A stretch of 41,015 nucleotides of DNA. Origin: CAZVBV01 sp964578905 (GTDB lineage Bacteria; Patescibacteriota; Gracilibacteria; UBA4473). Made by a program: the position numbers and the translations under genes. Location: contig CAZOER010000008.1 of NCBI GenBank assembly GCA_964578905.1, positions 1 through 41,015 of the forward strand, given 5' to 3'. Each line of letters opens with the position of its first letter. The stretch's first letter is position 1. The notes beneath the pieces are model-generated. The model saw only the letters and a list, made by a program, of their open reading frames with translations, was not told the origin of the DNA and made no database searches. This document shows positions 1 through 7,156 of this stretch, in pieces.

Positions 1-2
1 CA

Positions 3-791
3 AATGCTGGTGGCGCTTCTGTTTCAGAGAGAATGAAGATTGATAAAAATGGAAATGTCGGAATCGGGAGGACGGCGCCTGTTTCCACACTGCATGTTGA
101 ATCTACAACTCCGTATCTAACAGTAGCGAACTCTGCTGCAAGTGTAGCTATAAATGACACATTGGGACTTGTTAACTTTTATTCTAATGATGTTTCAACG
201 ACTTCAATAGGAGGAGTAGGATATATAAAGGTGGCAGCGGAGGCGACATTTGAGACCAGTAGCACTCCATCTTACATGGCTTTCTACACACACACGAATG
301 CAGTGAACGATGCTTCTGTTCTTGGAGCAAATACTACTGAAAAAATGCGAATCACAGCAGCTGGTGATGTCTGCGGAGCAGACGCTGATCTCAGTAACTG
401 TGCGTCAGATGTTCGTCTTAAAGAAAATATTACAGGATATAAATATGGTCTTAATGAAATATTAAAATTAAATCCAGTAGACTTCTATTGGAATACCCTC
501 GGTCAAAAACTAGGATTCTCAGGAGATACGAAGATGTCAGGTTTCATCGCTCAAGAAGTAGAACAAGTAATACCAGAATGGACAGAAGAAAGAGGAGATG
601 AATATAAAAAAGTAGCAGACGGACACTTAAAATATGCTCTTGTTAATGCGATTAAAGAACTCAAACAGCAATTTGATGCGTTTGTAAGTTATCTCACCGT
701 CAATGTGAGTGGAAACAAAGATCATATTGAACAACTCGAACAACAAGTACAACTCCTTGAACAACGTCTCGAAGCTCTTGAATTAGAATAA
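3..791 (+). CDS. S74 peptidase / intramolecular chaperone protein, C-terminal part (5' end outside window)
   Basis: The reading frame is open to the left edge: codons before the ATG at 33 read NAGGASVSER and run into MKIDKNGNVGIG, the repeat typical of phage-tail-fibre-like stalks, so the true start lies upstream. The C-terminal half is a peptidase S74 (endosialidase-type) chaperone domain. It starts at SDVRLKENI (nt ~404-430), where the family uses Ser and Lys for self-cleavage, and contains GFIAQEVE and a proline-glutamate motif. The last ~45 residues are a Gln/Leu/Glu heptad coiled coil. In known members the domain trimerises a beta-helical fibre and then cuts itself off; here it probably matures a cell-surface fibre. 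It is followed by three hairpins and then by another exported protein. The family call is firm, the biological role is inferred. Confidence 0.88.
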   Translation, partial: NAGGASVSERMKIDKNGNVGIGRTAPVSTLHVESTTPYLTVANSAASVAINDTLGLVNFYSNDVSTTSIGGVGYIKVAAEATFETSSTPSYMAFYTHTNAVNDASVLGANTTEKMRITAAGDVCGADADLSNCASDVRLKENITGYKYGLNEILKLNPVDFYWNTLGQKLGFSGDTKMSGFIAQEVEQVIPEWTEERGDEYKKVADGHLKYALVNAIKELKQQFDAFVSYLTVNVSGNKDHIEQLEQQVQLLEQRLEALELE

Positions 792-806
792 AATAAACCC
801 CTCTTG

Positions 807-859
807 CCCCCGCAATGCGGGGGACATCTCCCCTTGTCAGGGGAGAGTCAAAACTCTCC
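807..859 (+). terminator. Triple hairpin downstream of the S74 gene
   Basis: Three consecutive perfect stems: CCCCCGCA/TGCGGGGG (807-823), TCTCCCC/GGGGAGA (827-846) and GGAGAGT/ACTCTCC (842-859, sharing bases with the second stem). They probably end the S74 transcript. No strong T tract follows, so the array may equally be a genomic repeat of the REP type. Confidence 0.5.
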
Positions 860-914
860 ACAAAAAATGAATAACAATGAATGATGTGTCAAAGAAAAAA
901 ATTGTCTCCTTCTT

Positions 915-991
915 CTCTCTCCCTCTGGGAGAGAGACCGAGAGTGAGGGCATTTTTTTCCCCTCACCCTGCCCCTCTCCCAAAAGGAGAGG
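915..991. repeat. Cluster of three inverted repeats
   Basis: CTCTCTCCC/GGGAGAGAG (915-935), GTGAGGG/CCCTCAC (943-966) and CCTCTCC/GGAGAGG (973-991). The stretch 860-1287 is formally open in the frame of the downstream LamG gene, but it consists of palindromic repeats and codes for low-complexity peptide. I read it as non-coding repeat DNA: this cluster, then a half-element and a MITE-like element. Confidence 0.6.
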
Positions 992-1062
992 GAATAAAAT
1001 GGAAAAGAAAACAGTTGAACACATTTATTGTTCAATCATTTTTCCCTCATTCTACTTTTTCT

Positions 1063-1089
1063 TGTCATCCCGGAATCCGCTCCCCCCAC
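1063..1089 (+). repeat. Half-element with TGTCATCCCGGA end
   Basis: Starts with TGTCATCCCGGAATCC, the same terminal sequence as the element beginning at 1090, and stops exactly where that element begins. Similar half-elements abut the GIY-YIG units at 5800 and 10057. Confidence 0.6.
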
Positions 1090-1228
1090 TGTCATCCCGG
1101 AATCCCGGAGGGATGTCCGGGAACTAGCTGTAAAAAAGGCACATGGTTAAAAAACTCGGGAGTTAAATCAAAATTTGATTTTCTTCGTGGCTGGGTCTCG
1201 GATATTCTTTCAGAATTCCGAGATGACA
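1090..1228 (+). mobile_element. MITE-like palindromic element, copy 1 (139 bp)
   Basis: The terminal inverted repeats are TGTCATCCCGGA (1090-1101) and TCCGAGATGACA (1217-1228). Inside, a left hairpin TCCCGGA...TCCGGGA is followed by CTAGCTGTAAA. A right hairpin contains GGATATTCTTTCAGAATTCC. A second copy in the opposite orientation lies at 6964-7093; it shares both ends, CTAGCTGTAAA and the GGCTGGGTC right arm, while the ~70 bp centre differs. No coding capacity, so any movement would need an enzyme supplied in trans. Confidence 0.7.
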
Positions 1229-1287
1229 GAAGGTTTTTAAAATTTGGAAATTGTCTTTCGACCCTGAGCTCAAGACCGAAGGGGCAA

Positions 1288-4200
1288 TTGAAAATTATAA
1301 TTCTTACCCTCCTCCTCCCCCTCACGTCCCACGCCATGACCGTCACGGTTTCGAGTGGAAACGCAGGGAAAGGACTCGTGGGACACTGGGAATTGAGTGA
1401 ATCAGCGGAAAAAGTCGGAGCAAATCTCATAACCAATAAAACCTTTGAAACAGATATTACGAATTGGAGCAACCTTGGGACTCTTGCCACTTTTGAAAGG
1501 AATACAACAACTCCTATTGCCGGAACAGGAGATCTTCATTGGGTCGGAAATGCTTCAGCGTATTCTGGAATTGCTTCTAATGGAATGAGCTTTATCACTG
1601 GAAAAACATATAAAGTTTCTTTTACGTATAGGCTCTCTTCGGGACAAAATCCACGAGTAAAAATGGGGAAATCTGCCTCTCCTACCTCTTCGGCACTCGG
1701 AGGAACTGCTGAAGAATATATTTCATCCTCTACTAATGTTGTATATTCACAGACATTCACTCCCACAGAAACCGCTACGGCCTATGTCATTGTTTTTGAT
1801 GCCTCTAGCGGAGCTTCTAATTTTTATATCGACAACGTCACTATCACAGAACTCCATGCCGGCGACTCCACTCCGTCGGACAACGAGGGAACCATCTACG
1901 GCGCGAGCTACACCACCGATCGTCATGGACAGGCGAACAAGGCGATGGATTTTGATGGGACGGATGATTATATAGCCACAACTCTGAATGTGGCAGGACA
2001 GACAGGACTCACCGCCGCTGGTTGGTTTTATAAAACTGATTCGGATATCACCACGGTCTTTGGATCCTACACGACCGCATCAGATTTTTCTTTCGACGTT
2101 GATCTTGATCCTGATGGGAGCGTTGAGTTTAATATGAAAGGAGAAAATCTCGCGAGAGTAGACCTCAATACATCGGGAGGATTCGTCTCTCTCAATACGT
2201 GGCATCATGTCGCCGCAACGTGGAATGGAGAAATGATGCGTGTGTATGTCGATGGAGTAGAGATAGGAAGTAAAGCAAATGTTGATACGAGCCTTGAACA
2301 AACGGTTACGTTACCGGTTGTTTTGGGGTCTTACCGAGCAGCAGGACATCAGAATTTTGGTGGAAAAATGGCCGACGTCCGCATCTACGACCGTGCCCTC
2401 TCTCTGGGCGAAATCAAGAAACTCTACGAAGGGTCGGGATCGGGAATGTCCACGGGAAATACAAATAAAGGTCTCGTGGGACATTGGCCGTTGACGACAG
2501 AGAGTGAGAAGGTGGGAGACGACCTCATCGGAACCCTCGACTTCACGTCTGGGTGGAGCAATACTGGATTTGAGACGGTAACGGCGAATGCTCTTACAAG
2601 TGATGGTGGTGATCAAGCCTACGCCCGCAAACAGTTATCAGCAACGAGTGCGGCATCGTGGAAAGTGCGTGTTGTGGGGACGAGTACGACCGCATGGGAA
2701 ATACAGGACTACGATGATTCTGCTTATATAAGATATTATCCTTCTGGAAGTTTTGATGATACCTTTGTTATGAACCTTGCTGCAGGTGATGAACCTATTG
2801 AAGCACAAATTACAACTGGAAATTCCGGAACGGTAACCTTCACTACTTTTGAAGTGAGACCTGTTACCGCCGCCGACGCCACCCCCGCCGATAATCATGG
2901 CACAATCTATGGTGCCGATATCCGCAATCATGGGTATTCATTTGATGGGGACGACGATGCCATTAGCGTTCCTTATACGGCAACACTCGAGCCGACAACG
3001 GCGATTACTGTTTCCGCTTGGGTGAAGTTCGACAACACAACGAGTAATGTAAGAGTTGCTGGAAAAACAGAAGGCGGTGGATATGTCCTCGGTTCAACTA
3101 TTGATGGATATACTGATCGGAATTTCTATGTTTATCGTAATGGTGCGTATGCCAATGTTGGATGGAGTAATACAAATTATAGTACAAACACCTGGTATCA
3201 CTTTGTGGGAACCTATGATGGTCGCTATATGAAGTTTTATGTAGATGGGGATTTGAAAGACACCGATGATGCTGGAGCCACCTATCCGATCTATTATGCT
3301 GCTGAGAATGAGTTCTGTATTGGAACGGAAGCCAGTAGTCCAAGCTGTGGAATGACTGCCGACTTCGATGGAAACATCGCCGACGTCCGCGTCTACGACC
3401 GCGCTCTCACCGCCACAGAAGTTACCAGTCTCTATCAAGGGGCCGATATCCAAACCACCGTTGCCCACTGGCCGTTGGCTTCGGGAGCGGGAGATATCAG
3501 TGGAAATGACAATCATGGAACGGTGACGGGAGCGGTACTCGAAGGAGAAGCGATGGATGTAAAAGGCGGAGCGAAGCGTCTCGATGTAGGAAATGATCCT
3601 GCTATTAACCCAACTGGCGAAGAAGTTAGTGTGTCCATGTGGGTGAAGTCTTCTACAGCTGGACTCTCGGGGAATGGAATAATGATTGCAAAAGGAACAA
3701 GTCAATCGACATCGCCTTTCGCTATGAAGATGAACAATCCTGCTCATCCTACATTTTATGTGTACAACGGGAGTAGTTCTTATTCTACCGGAGAAGGAAT
3801 CACTATTGTGGCCGATACGTGGTATCACTTTGTGGGAACCTATAATGGGACAAATATAAAATCGTATCTCAATGGCGTCCAGCAAGCTTCTGAAAGTGCG
3901 AGTGGAAATCTCTATAATTCAAGTGACGACCTCACTATTGGAGGCGATCCTGATAGTAGTTATTTTGATGGACTCATTTCCGACGTCCGTATTTATGATC
4001 GCACCCTCACGGCAAGTGACATCACGCAACTCTACTCAGAAGGCCACTTTGCACAGAAGAAAGCCTCCACCACCAGTCTCAATAAAGGCCTCGTGGGCCA
4101 CTGGCCGATGACGAGTGAAGGGGAGAAGGTAGGAACAACGCTCGCTTCCGATGGTGGATTTGAATCGGGAACCGATTCCTGGGCCGTCACTGTAAATGCT

Positions 4201-5760
4201 GGTTCTCCTCCAACTATCTCTCAATCCACTGATTATGCGTACGCGGGAACCAACTCTCTGAAAACTATTCAACAGGGAGGTGAATATGGAAGATCCTACA
4301 AATCATTCACTACTGTTGCTGGAAAGACATATCGATATCGATTCGCTACTTATAAGCCTTCTTCTGGGCAAGATGTGGATTATGAAGTTCGCGTCTCTAC
4401 AACTAATTCTGGACTTGAATTTGGACGACATATTATTACCTCGCGCGATGCCTGGGTGGTCTCCGAAGGAACTCTTACTGCTGATGATACCTCGACGTTT
4501 ATTGTTCTTTATCCACATAATAATGTTGCCGGAGATGACACCGCCTACATTGATGATGTGAGCATGAAGGAGGTTACCGCTGCCGACACCACTCCAAACA
4601 ATAATTCAGGAACCATCTACGGCGCGGATATCCGGAATCACGGGTATGATTTTGATGGGACAGATGATTATGTAGCGTTGCCAGCTTCTAGTTCATTTAT
4701 TTCTGGTTCTGCTGGAACGATTAGTGCATGGGTGAAATCCGAAGCTACTTATAATGCGGGAGCTCGAATTATGACAATTCATAAAGGGGCCACAGCGGGT
4801 TCTGGTTTTAATATTGTCATAGACAGTGATAAATGGTCGAGCTATACCCACAATGGAAGCTCGGGGGCTTATTTAGACAGTGGTGTTTCAGTCGATACAA
4901 ACTGGCATTTGATTACCGCGACAAATGATGGAACCACGCATACGATTTATGTTGATGGGATCGCAAAAAACACACAAGCGTTGGCAACAACGGCTGGATC
5001 TTTCCCGGCTGCTATTGGATCTTATGAGGGGACTTCGTATATGTGGAAAGGATTAATCTCCGATGCCCTCGTCTACGATCGGGCACTCTCTGCCACCGAA
5101 GTAGCCAATCTCTACCTCGGCGCTGACATCGCCTCCCCAGTGGGACACTGGCCACTCGATAATGGTCCTGGGGATGTGAGTGGAAATGGAAATAATGGAA
5201 CGGTGACGGGGGCGACACTGGTGGGGGAATCGGCGGATTTTGATGGGGTGGATGATTATATAAAAAAAACAGGTATTGCTACGAGCCCAATCGTATCCGC
5301 TACAGGAACATATTCGTATTGGGCACGATTTGATGTGAAGGATACGAATCATGGACTGATTCATTGGTGGGACGATGGAGGCGATGCCTATGCAGATTAT
5401 ATCCGAAACTATGTAAGCACTGTTAATAATTTTGACCTTGTTATTGAAGATGAAGATGTAGCAAAGGTAAATGTAAGTTATGATCTTGATAATCTGGGTT
5501 CTTATATCGGACAATGGTATCACTTCGTTTGGAGACAAGATGGAGGTGGTGTAGATTTATTTATCAATGGGGAAGAAAAAACACTTTTGGAAAGTACTCA
5601 ATCTGGTAGTTGGTGGACCGCCCATCTTACAGAAGGAACCAATTCTATGAAATTTGGAAATGCCGGGTATCCCCTTGATGGAAACATGTCTGATGTCAAT
5701 ATCTGGAATCGCGCCCTCTCTCTCAAAGAAATCCAACAGCTTTATGAGTTGGGGCGATAG
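1288..5760 (+). CDS. Exported giant protein with five LamG (concanavalin A-like) domains
   Basis: I place the start at TTG 1288 because it gives a clean signal peptide (LKIIILTLLLPLTSHA, cut before MTVTVSSG) and a 1490-residue protein; the open frame further upstream is repeat DNA. Each unit opens with a GLVGHW-like linker. LamG jelly-roll domains sit near residues 223-382, 553-718, 757-920, 1120-1280 and 1310-1485. Each begins with a DG(T/V)DDY-type strand and ends with (A/S)DVRIYDRAL plus a short helix. Before domains 1, 2 and 4 are carbohydrate-binding-module-like beta domains ending in YIDNVTI-type strands. LamG domains bind glycans or proteins, so attachment to a host or neighbouring cell is a fair inference. 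No membrane anchor or sorting signal is visible at the C-terminus. The exact start is uncertain. Confidence 0.82.
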   Translation: MKIIILTLLLPLTSHAMTVTVSSGNAGKGLVGHWELSESAEKVGANLITNKTFETDITNWSNLGTLATFERNTTTPIAGTGDLHWVGNASAYSGIASNGMSFITGKTYKVSFTYRLSSGQNPRVKMGKSASPTSSALGGTAEEYISSSTNVVYSQTFTPTETATAYVIVFDASSGASNFYIDNVTITELHAGDSTPSDNEGTIYGASYTTDRHGQANKAMDFDGTDDYIATTLNVAGQTGLTAAGWFYKTDSDITTVFGSYTTASDFSFDVDLDPDGSVEFNMKGENLARVDLNTSGGFVSLNTWHHVAATWNGEMMRVYVDGVEIGSKANVDTSLEQTVTLPVVLGSYRAAGHQNFGGKMADVRIYDRALSLGEIKKLYEGSGSGMSTGNTNKGLVGHWPLTTESEKVGDDLIGTLDFTSGWSNTGFETVTANALTSDGGDQAYARKQLSATSAASWKVRVVGTSTTAWEIQDYDDSAYIRYYPSGSFDDTFVMNLAAGDEPIEAQITTGNSGTVTFTTFEVRPVTAADATPADNHGTIYGADIRNHGYSFDGDDDAISVPYTATLEPTTAITVSAWVKFDNTTSNVRVAGKTEGGGYVLGSTIDGYTDRNFYVYRNGAYANVGWSNTNYSTNTWYHFVGTYDGRYMKFYVDGDLKDTDDAGATYPIYYAAENEFCIGTEASSPSCGMTADFDGNIADVRVYDRALTATEVTSLYQGADIQTTVAHWPLASGAGDISGNDNHGTVTGAVLEGEAMDVKGGAKRLDVGNDPAINPTGEEVSVSMWVKSSTAGLSGNGIMIAKGTSQSTSPFAMKMNNPAHPTFYVYNGSSSYSTGEGITIVADTWYHFVGTYNGTNIKSYLNGVQQASESASGNLYNSSDDLTIGGDPDSSYFDGLISDVRIYDRTLTASDITQLYSEGHFAQKKASTTSLNKGLVGHWPMTSEGEKVGTTLASDGGFESGTDSWAVTVNAGSPPTISQSTDYAYAGTNSLKTIQQGGEYGRSYKSFTTVAGKTYRYRFATYKPSSGQDVDYEVRVSTTNSGLEFGRHIITSRDAWVVSEGTLTADDTSTFIVLYPHNNVAGDDTAYIDDVSMKEVTAADTTPNNNSGTIYGADIRNHGYDFDGTDDYVALPASSSFISGSAGTISAWVKSEATYNAGARIMTIHKGATAGSGFNIVIDSDKWSSYTHNGSSGAYLDSGVSVDTNWHLITATNDGTTHTIYVDGIAKNTQALATTAGSFPAAIGSYEGTSYMWKGLISDALVYDRALSATEVANLYLGADIASPVGHWPLDNGPGDVSGNGNNGTVTGATLVGESADFDGVDDYIKKTGIATSPIVSATGTYSYWARFDVKDTNHGLIHWWDDGGDAYADYIRNYVSTVNNFDLVIEDEDVAKVNVSYDLDNLGSYIGQWYHFVWRQDGGGVDLFINGEEKTLLESTQSGSWWTAHLTEGTNSMKFGNAGYPLDGNMSDVNIWNRALSLKEIQQLYELGR

Positions 5761-5773
5761 GAAAAAATGGCAA

Positions 5774-5793
5774 CCCACGGCTTAAGCCGTGGG
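5774..5793. repeat. Perfect 20-bp palindrome, copy a
   Basis: CCCACGGCTTAAGCCGTGGG, followed by CTTCTTT, 13 bp after the LamG stop. Identical copies are at 22472-22491 and 35651-35670, and a degenerate one at 15745-15768. It may terminate the LamG transcript. Confidence 0.75.
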
Positions 5794-5799
5794 CTTCTT

Positions 5800-5825
5800 T
5801 GTCTTCCCGGAATCCACTCTTCTTT
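5800..5825 (+). repeat. Half-element abutting GIY-YIG unit 1
   Basis: TGTCTTCCCGGAATCC, matching the ends of the MITE-like elements, runs directly into the TGTCATCCTG border of the nuclease unit. Confidence 0.55.
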
Positions 5826-6188
5826 TGTCATCCTGAACTTGTTTCAGGATCAAACGAATATTCATCGAACCAACCACGACTTAAGTCCTCCCATTTTTGG
5901 TTTTGCTCTTTTATAAGATTTACTTTCCAATCCCTATGCCAATTCTTAAGTTGTTTTTCGCGTTCAATAGCGATATTTACATCATTTGTCTCTTCGAAAT
6001 AAACAAGTCGATGGCAATTATACTTTTTTGTAAATCCCTCAACCTGACCAGTTTTATGTTCAATAACCCTTCGCACTAAATTGTTGGTAACTCCAGTATA
6101 AAGAACCGAGTTCGTTGGGTCCTTCAGGATATAAACATAGTATTGATGCGTTTTCATGGTTTGACCCCGAAATAAATTCGGGGTGACA
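5826..6188 (-). mobile_element. GIY-YIG/palindrome unit, copy 1 (363 bp)
   Basis: Read on the minus strand, the unit opens with TGTCACCCCG, a 7-bp hairpin (TTCGGGG/CCCCGAA at 6165-6183) and the ATG of a GIY-YIG gene. It closes with a CCTGAA/TTCAGG hairpin that also encodes the protein's last residues and stop, then GGATGACA. The outer ends TGTCAC and ATGACA are inverted repeats. The copy at 10078-10441 has the same plan and nearly the same length. No clear target-site duplication is visible. Confidence 0.6.
5828..6157 (-). CDS. Single-domain GIY-YIG nuclease, copy 1
   Basis: A 109-residue GIY-YIG-fold protein of the small stand-alone (UvrC N-terminal-like) family. The core is YYVYIL (residues 6-11), then LYTGVTNNLVRRVIEHK (residues 19-35) with the conserved Arg, and AIEREKQLKNW (residues 63-73) with the conserved Glu region. 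Family members cut DNA as homing, restriction or repair nucleases. The substrate here is unknown. The last residues, DPETSSG, and the stop are written by the palindrome that borders the unit. The 5' border hairpin ends 7 nt before the ATG. The protein is about 85% identical by eye to the one at 10116-10439. Family assignment is firm; a role in repeat mobility is my inference. Confidence 0.88.
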   Translation of the reverse strand: MKTHQYYVYILKDPTNSVLYTGVTNNLVRRVIEHKTGQVEGFTKKYNCHRLVYFEETNDVNIAIEREKQLKNWHRDWKVNLIKEQNQKWEDLSRGWFDEYSFDPETSSG

Positions 6189-6279
6189 AAAAAAGGGATA
6201 TGAATGACACAAGAATAAGATCCTCCGCAAAGAGGACAAGTTGGGGAATTTATATTTTTTTAAGAATCTTCTTCTCGTT

Positions 6280-6903
6280 CTACTTTACCCACCCTTCCGG
6301 ATTCTCATGAAATCGCTCAAGCGATGCTTTTTGGTCTTCTGTAATTTTCCCTGCTTCGAGTAACGTTTCTGCAATTTCTCCAAAGTGTGTCAGTGGATGA
6401 AGTTTCAAGTTCGCTTCCTCCGCGTTCACATGACTCTGTGGTGTGTCCCATGAGAAGATGGCGAGTACATGTCCGACTTTCGCATCGAGTTCGTCTCGCA
6501 GGGCGTGAGCTGACTGTATTGATGAACCAGCGGTTGAGATAGCATCTTCAATGACCAAAATATTTTTTCCATTGTCCGCTCGTCCTTCGACCATCTTTTC
6601 AGCACCGTGTCCTTTTGGTTTTCCGCGTACGTAGAGCAGGGGAGTATTGAGTACTTGTGCCACGAAGCTCGCCCACGGGATTCCCGCAGTTGCCGTTCCA
6701 GCAACGACGTCCGTAGATAATCCTTCTTCTTCGATCAAATCAATAAAGTGTTTCACAACCAAATCCCGTGCTTCGGGAATCGACATCAGTTCTCGGCAGT
6801 CGCAATAAATAGGTGAAGAAATTCCGCTCGCCCACGTGAATGGGTTTTCGAAATTTGTTTTGACCACATTGTGATCGACGAGAAGTTGGGCAATGTTTTT
6901 CAT
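6280..6903 (-). CDS. pyrE: Orotate phosphoribosyltransferase
   Basis: Transfers orotate onto PRPP to give orotidine 5'-phosphate in cytoplasmic pyrimidine synthesis. The 207-residue protein shows the PRPP-binding loop NILVIEDAISTAGSS, the substrate region ASGISSPIYCDCR near the N-terminus and a TAGIPWA-type segment, and its length fits the family. I chose the ATG at 6903 over an upstream GTG-like start. MKNIAQLL is a normal PyrE N-terminus, and a good promoter (TTGAAC-17-TACAAT) ends 7 nt before this ATG, so longer starts would lie inside the promoter. No other pyr gene is in the window. A MITE-like element lies directly upstream of the promoter. Confidence 0.94.
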   Translation of the reverse strand: MKNIAQLLVDHNVVKTNFENPFTWASGISSPIYCDCRELMSIPEARDLVVKHFIDLIEEEGLSTDVVAGTATAGIPWASFVAQVLNTPLLYVRGKPKGHGAEKMVEGRADNGKNILVIEDAISTAGSSIQSAHALRDELDAKVGHVLAIFSWDTPQSHVNAEEANLKLHPLTHFGEIAETLLEAGKITEDQKASLERFHENPEGWVK

Positions 6904-6910
6904 TAGTAGG

Positions 6911-6939
6911 ATTGTAAGGGAAATTCTTTTGTTGTTCAA
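6911..6939 (-). promoter_or_regulatory. pyrE promoter
   Basis: On the minus strand: -35 TTGAAC (6939-6934), 17-bp spacer, -10 TACAAT (6916-6911), then 7 nt to the ATG. The transcript should be leaderless or nearly so. Confidence 0.65.
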
Positions 6940-6963
6940 TAAACCCTCCAAAATCCATTACCC

Positions 6964-7093
6964 GTCTTCCCGGAATTCTGAAAGAATATCCGGGACCCAG
7001 CCATGATAAAAACACTCAATATGAAATTTTAAGAAAAACATATTCTTTACAGCTAGATCCCGGATTATCTCGCTCCGTGGTTCCGGGAAGACA
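6964..7093 (-). mobile_element. MITE-like palindromic element, copy 2 (130 bp)
   Basis: Ends GTCTTCCCGGA (6964-6974) and TCCGGGAAGACA (7082-7093). The reverse complement matches copy 1 at 1090-1228: hairpin, CTAGCTGTAAA, variable centre, GGCTGGGTC and a GGATATTCTTTCAGAATTCC hairpin. It occupies most of the gap between pyrE and the VirD4-like gene. Confidence 0.68.
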
Positions 7094-7118
7094 AAATATT
7101 TATTGTTCTGTTGAAATC

Positions 7119-7156
7119 GGGATACGTATCCCAAAATCAAACAGGATACGTATCCT
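7119..7156. repeat. Two tandem 14-bp palindromes sharing ATACGTAT
   Basis: GGGATACGTATCCC (7119-7132) and AGGATACGTATCCT (7143-7156), 10 bp apart, at the 3' end of the VirD4-like gene. Its TAG stop (7155-7157) overlaps the second palindrome. They may act as a terminator or as a protein-binding site pair. Confidence 0.6.

Noticed and set aside
877..1287. In-frame upstream extension of the LamG gene from ATG 877
   Set aside because: The DNA is a chain of palindromic repeats and a MITE-like element; the peptide is low complexity and would place the signal peptide internally.
3094..3885. 263-aa minus-strand frame inside the LamG gene
   Set aside because: Shadow of the strongly coding plus strand (LamG domains 2-3); composition is not protein-like.
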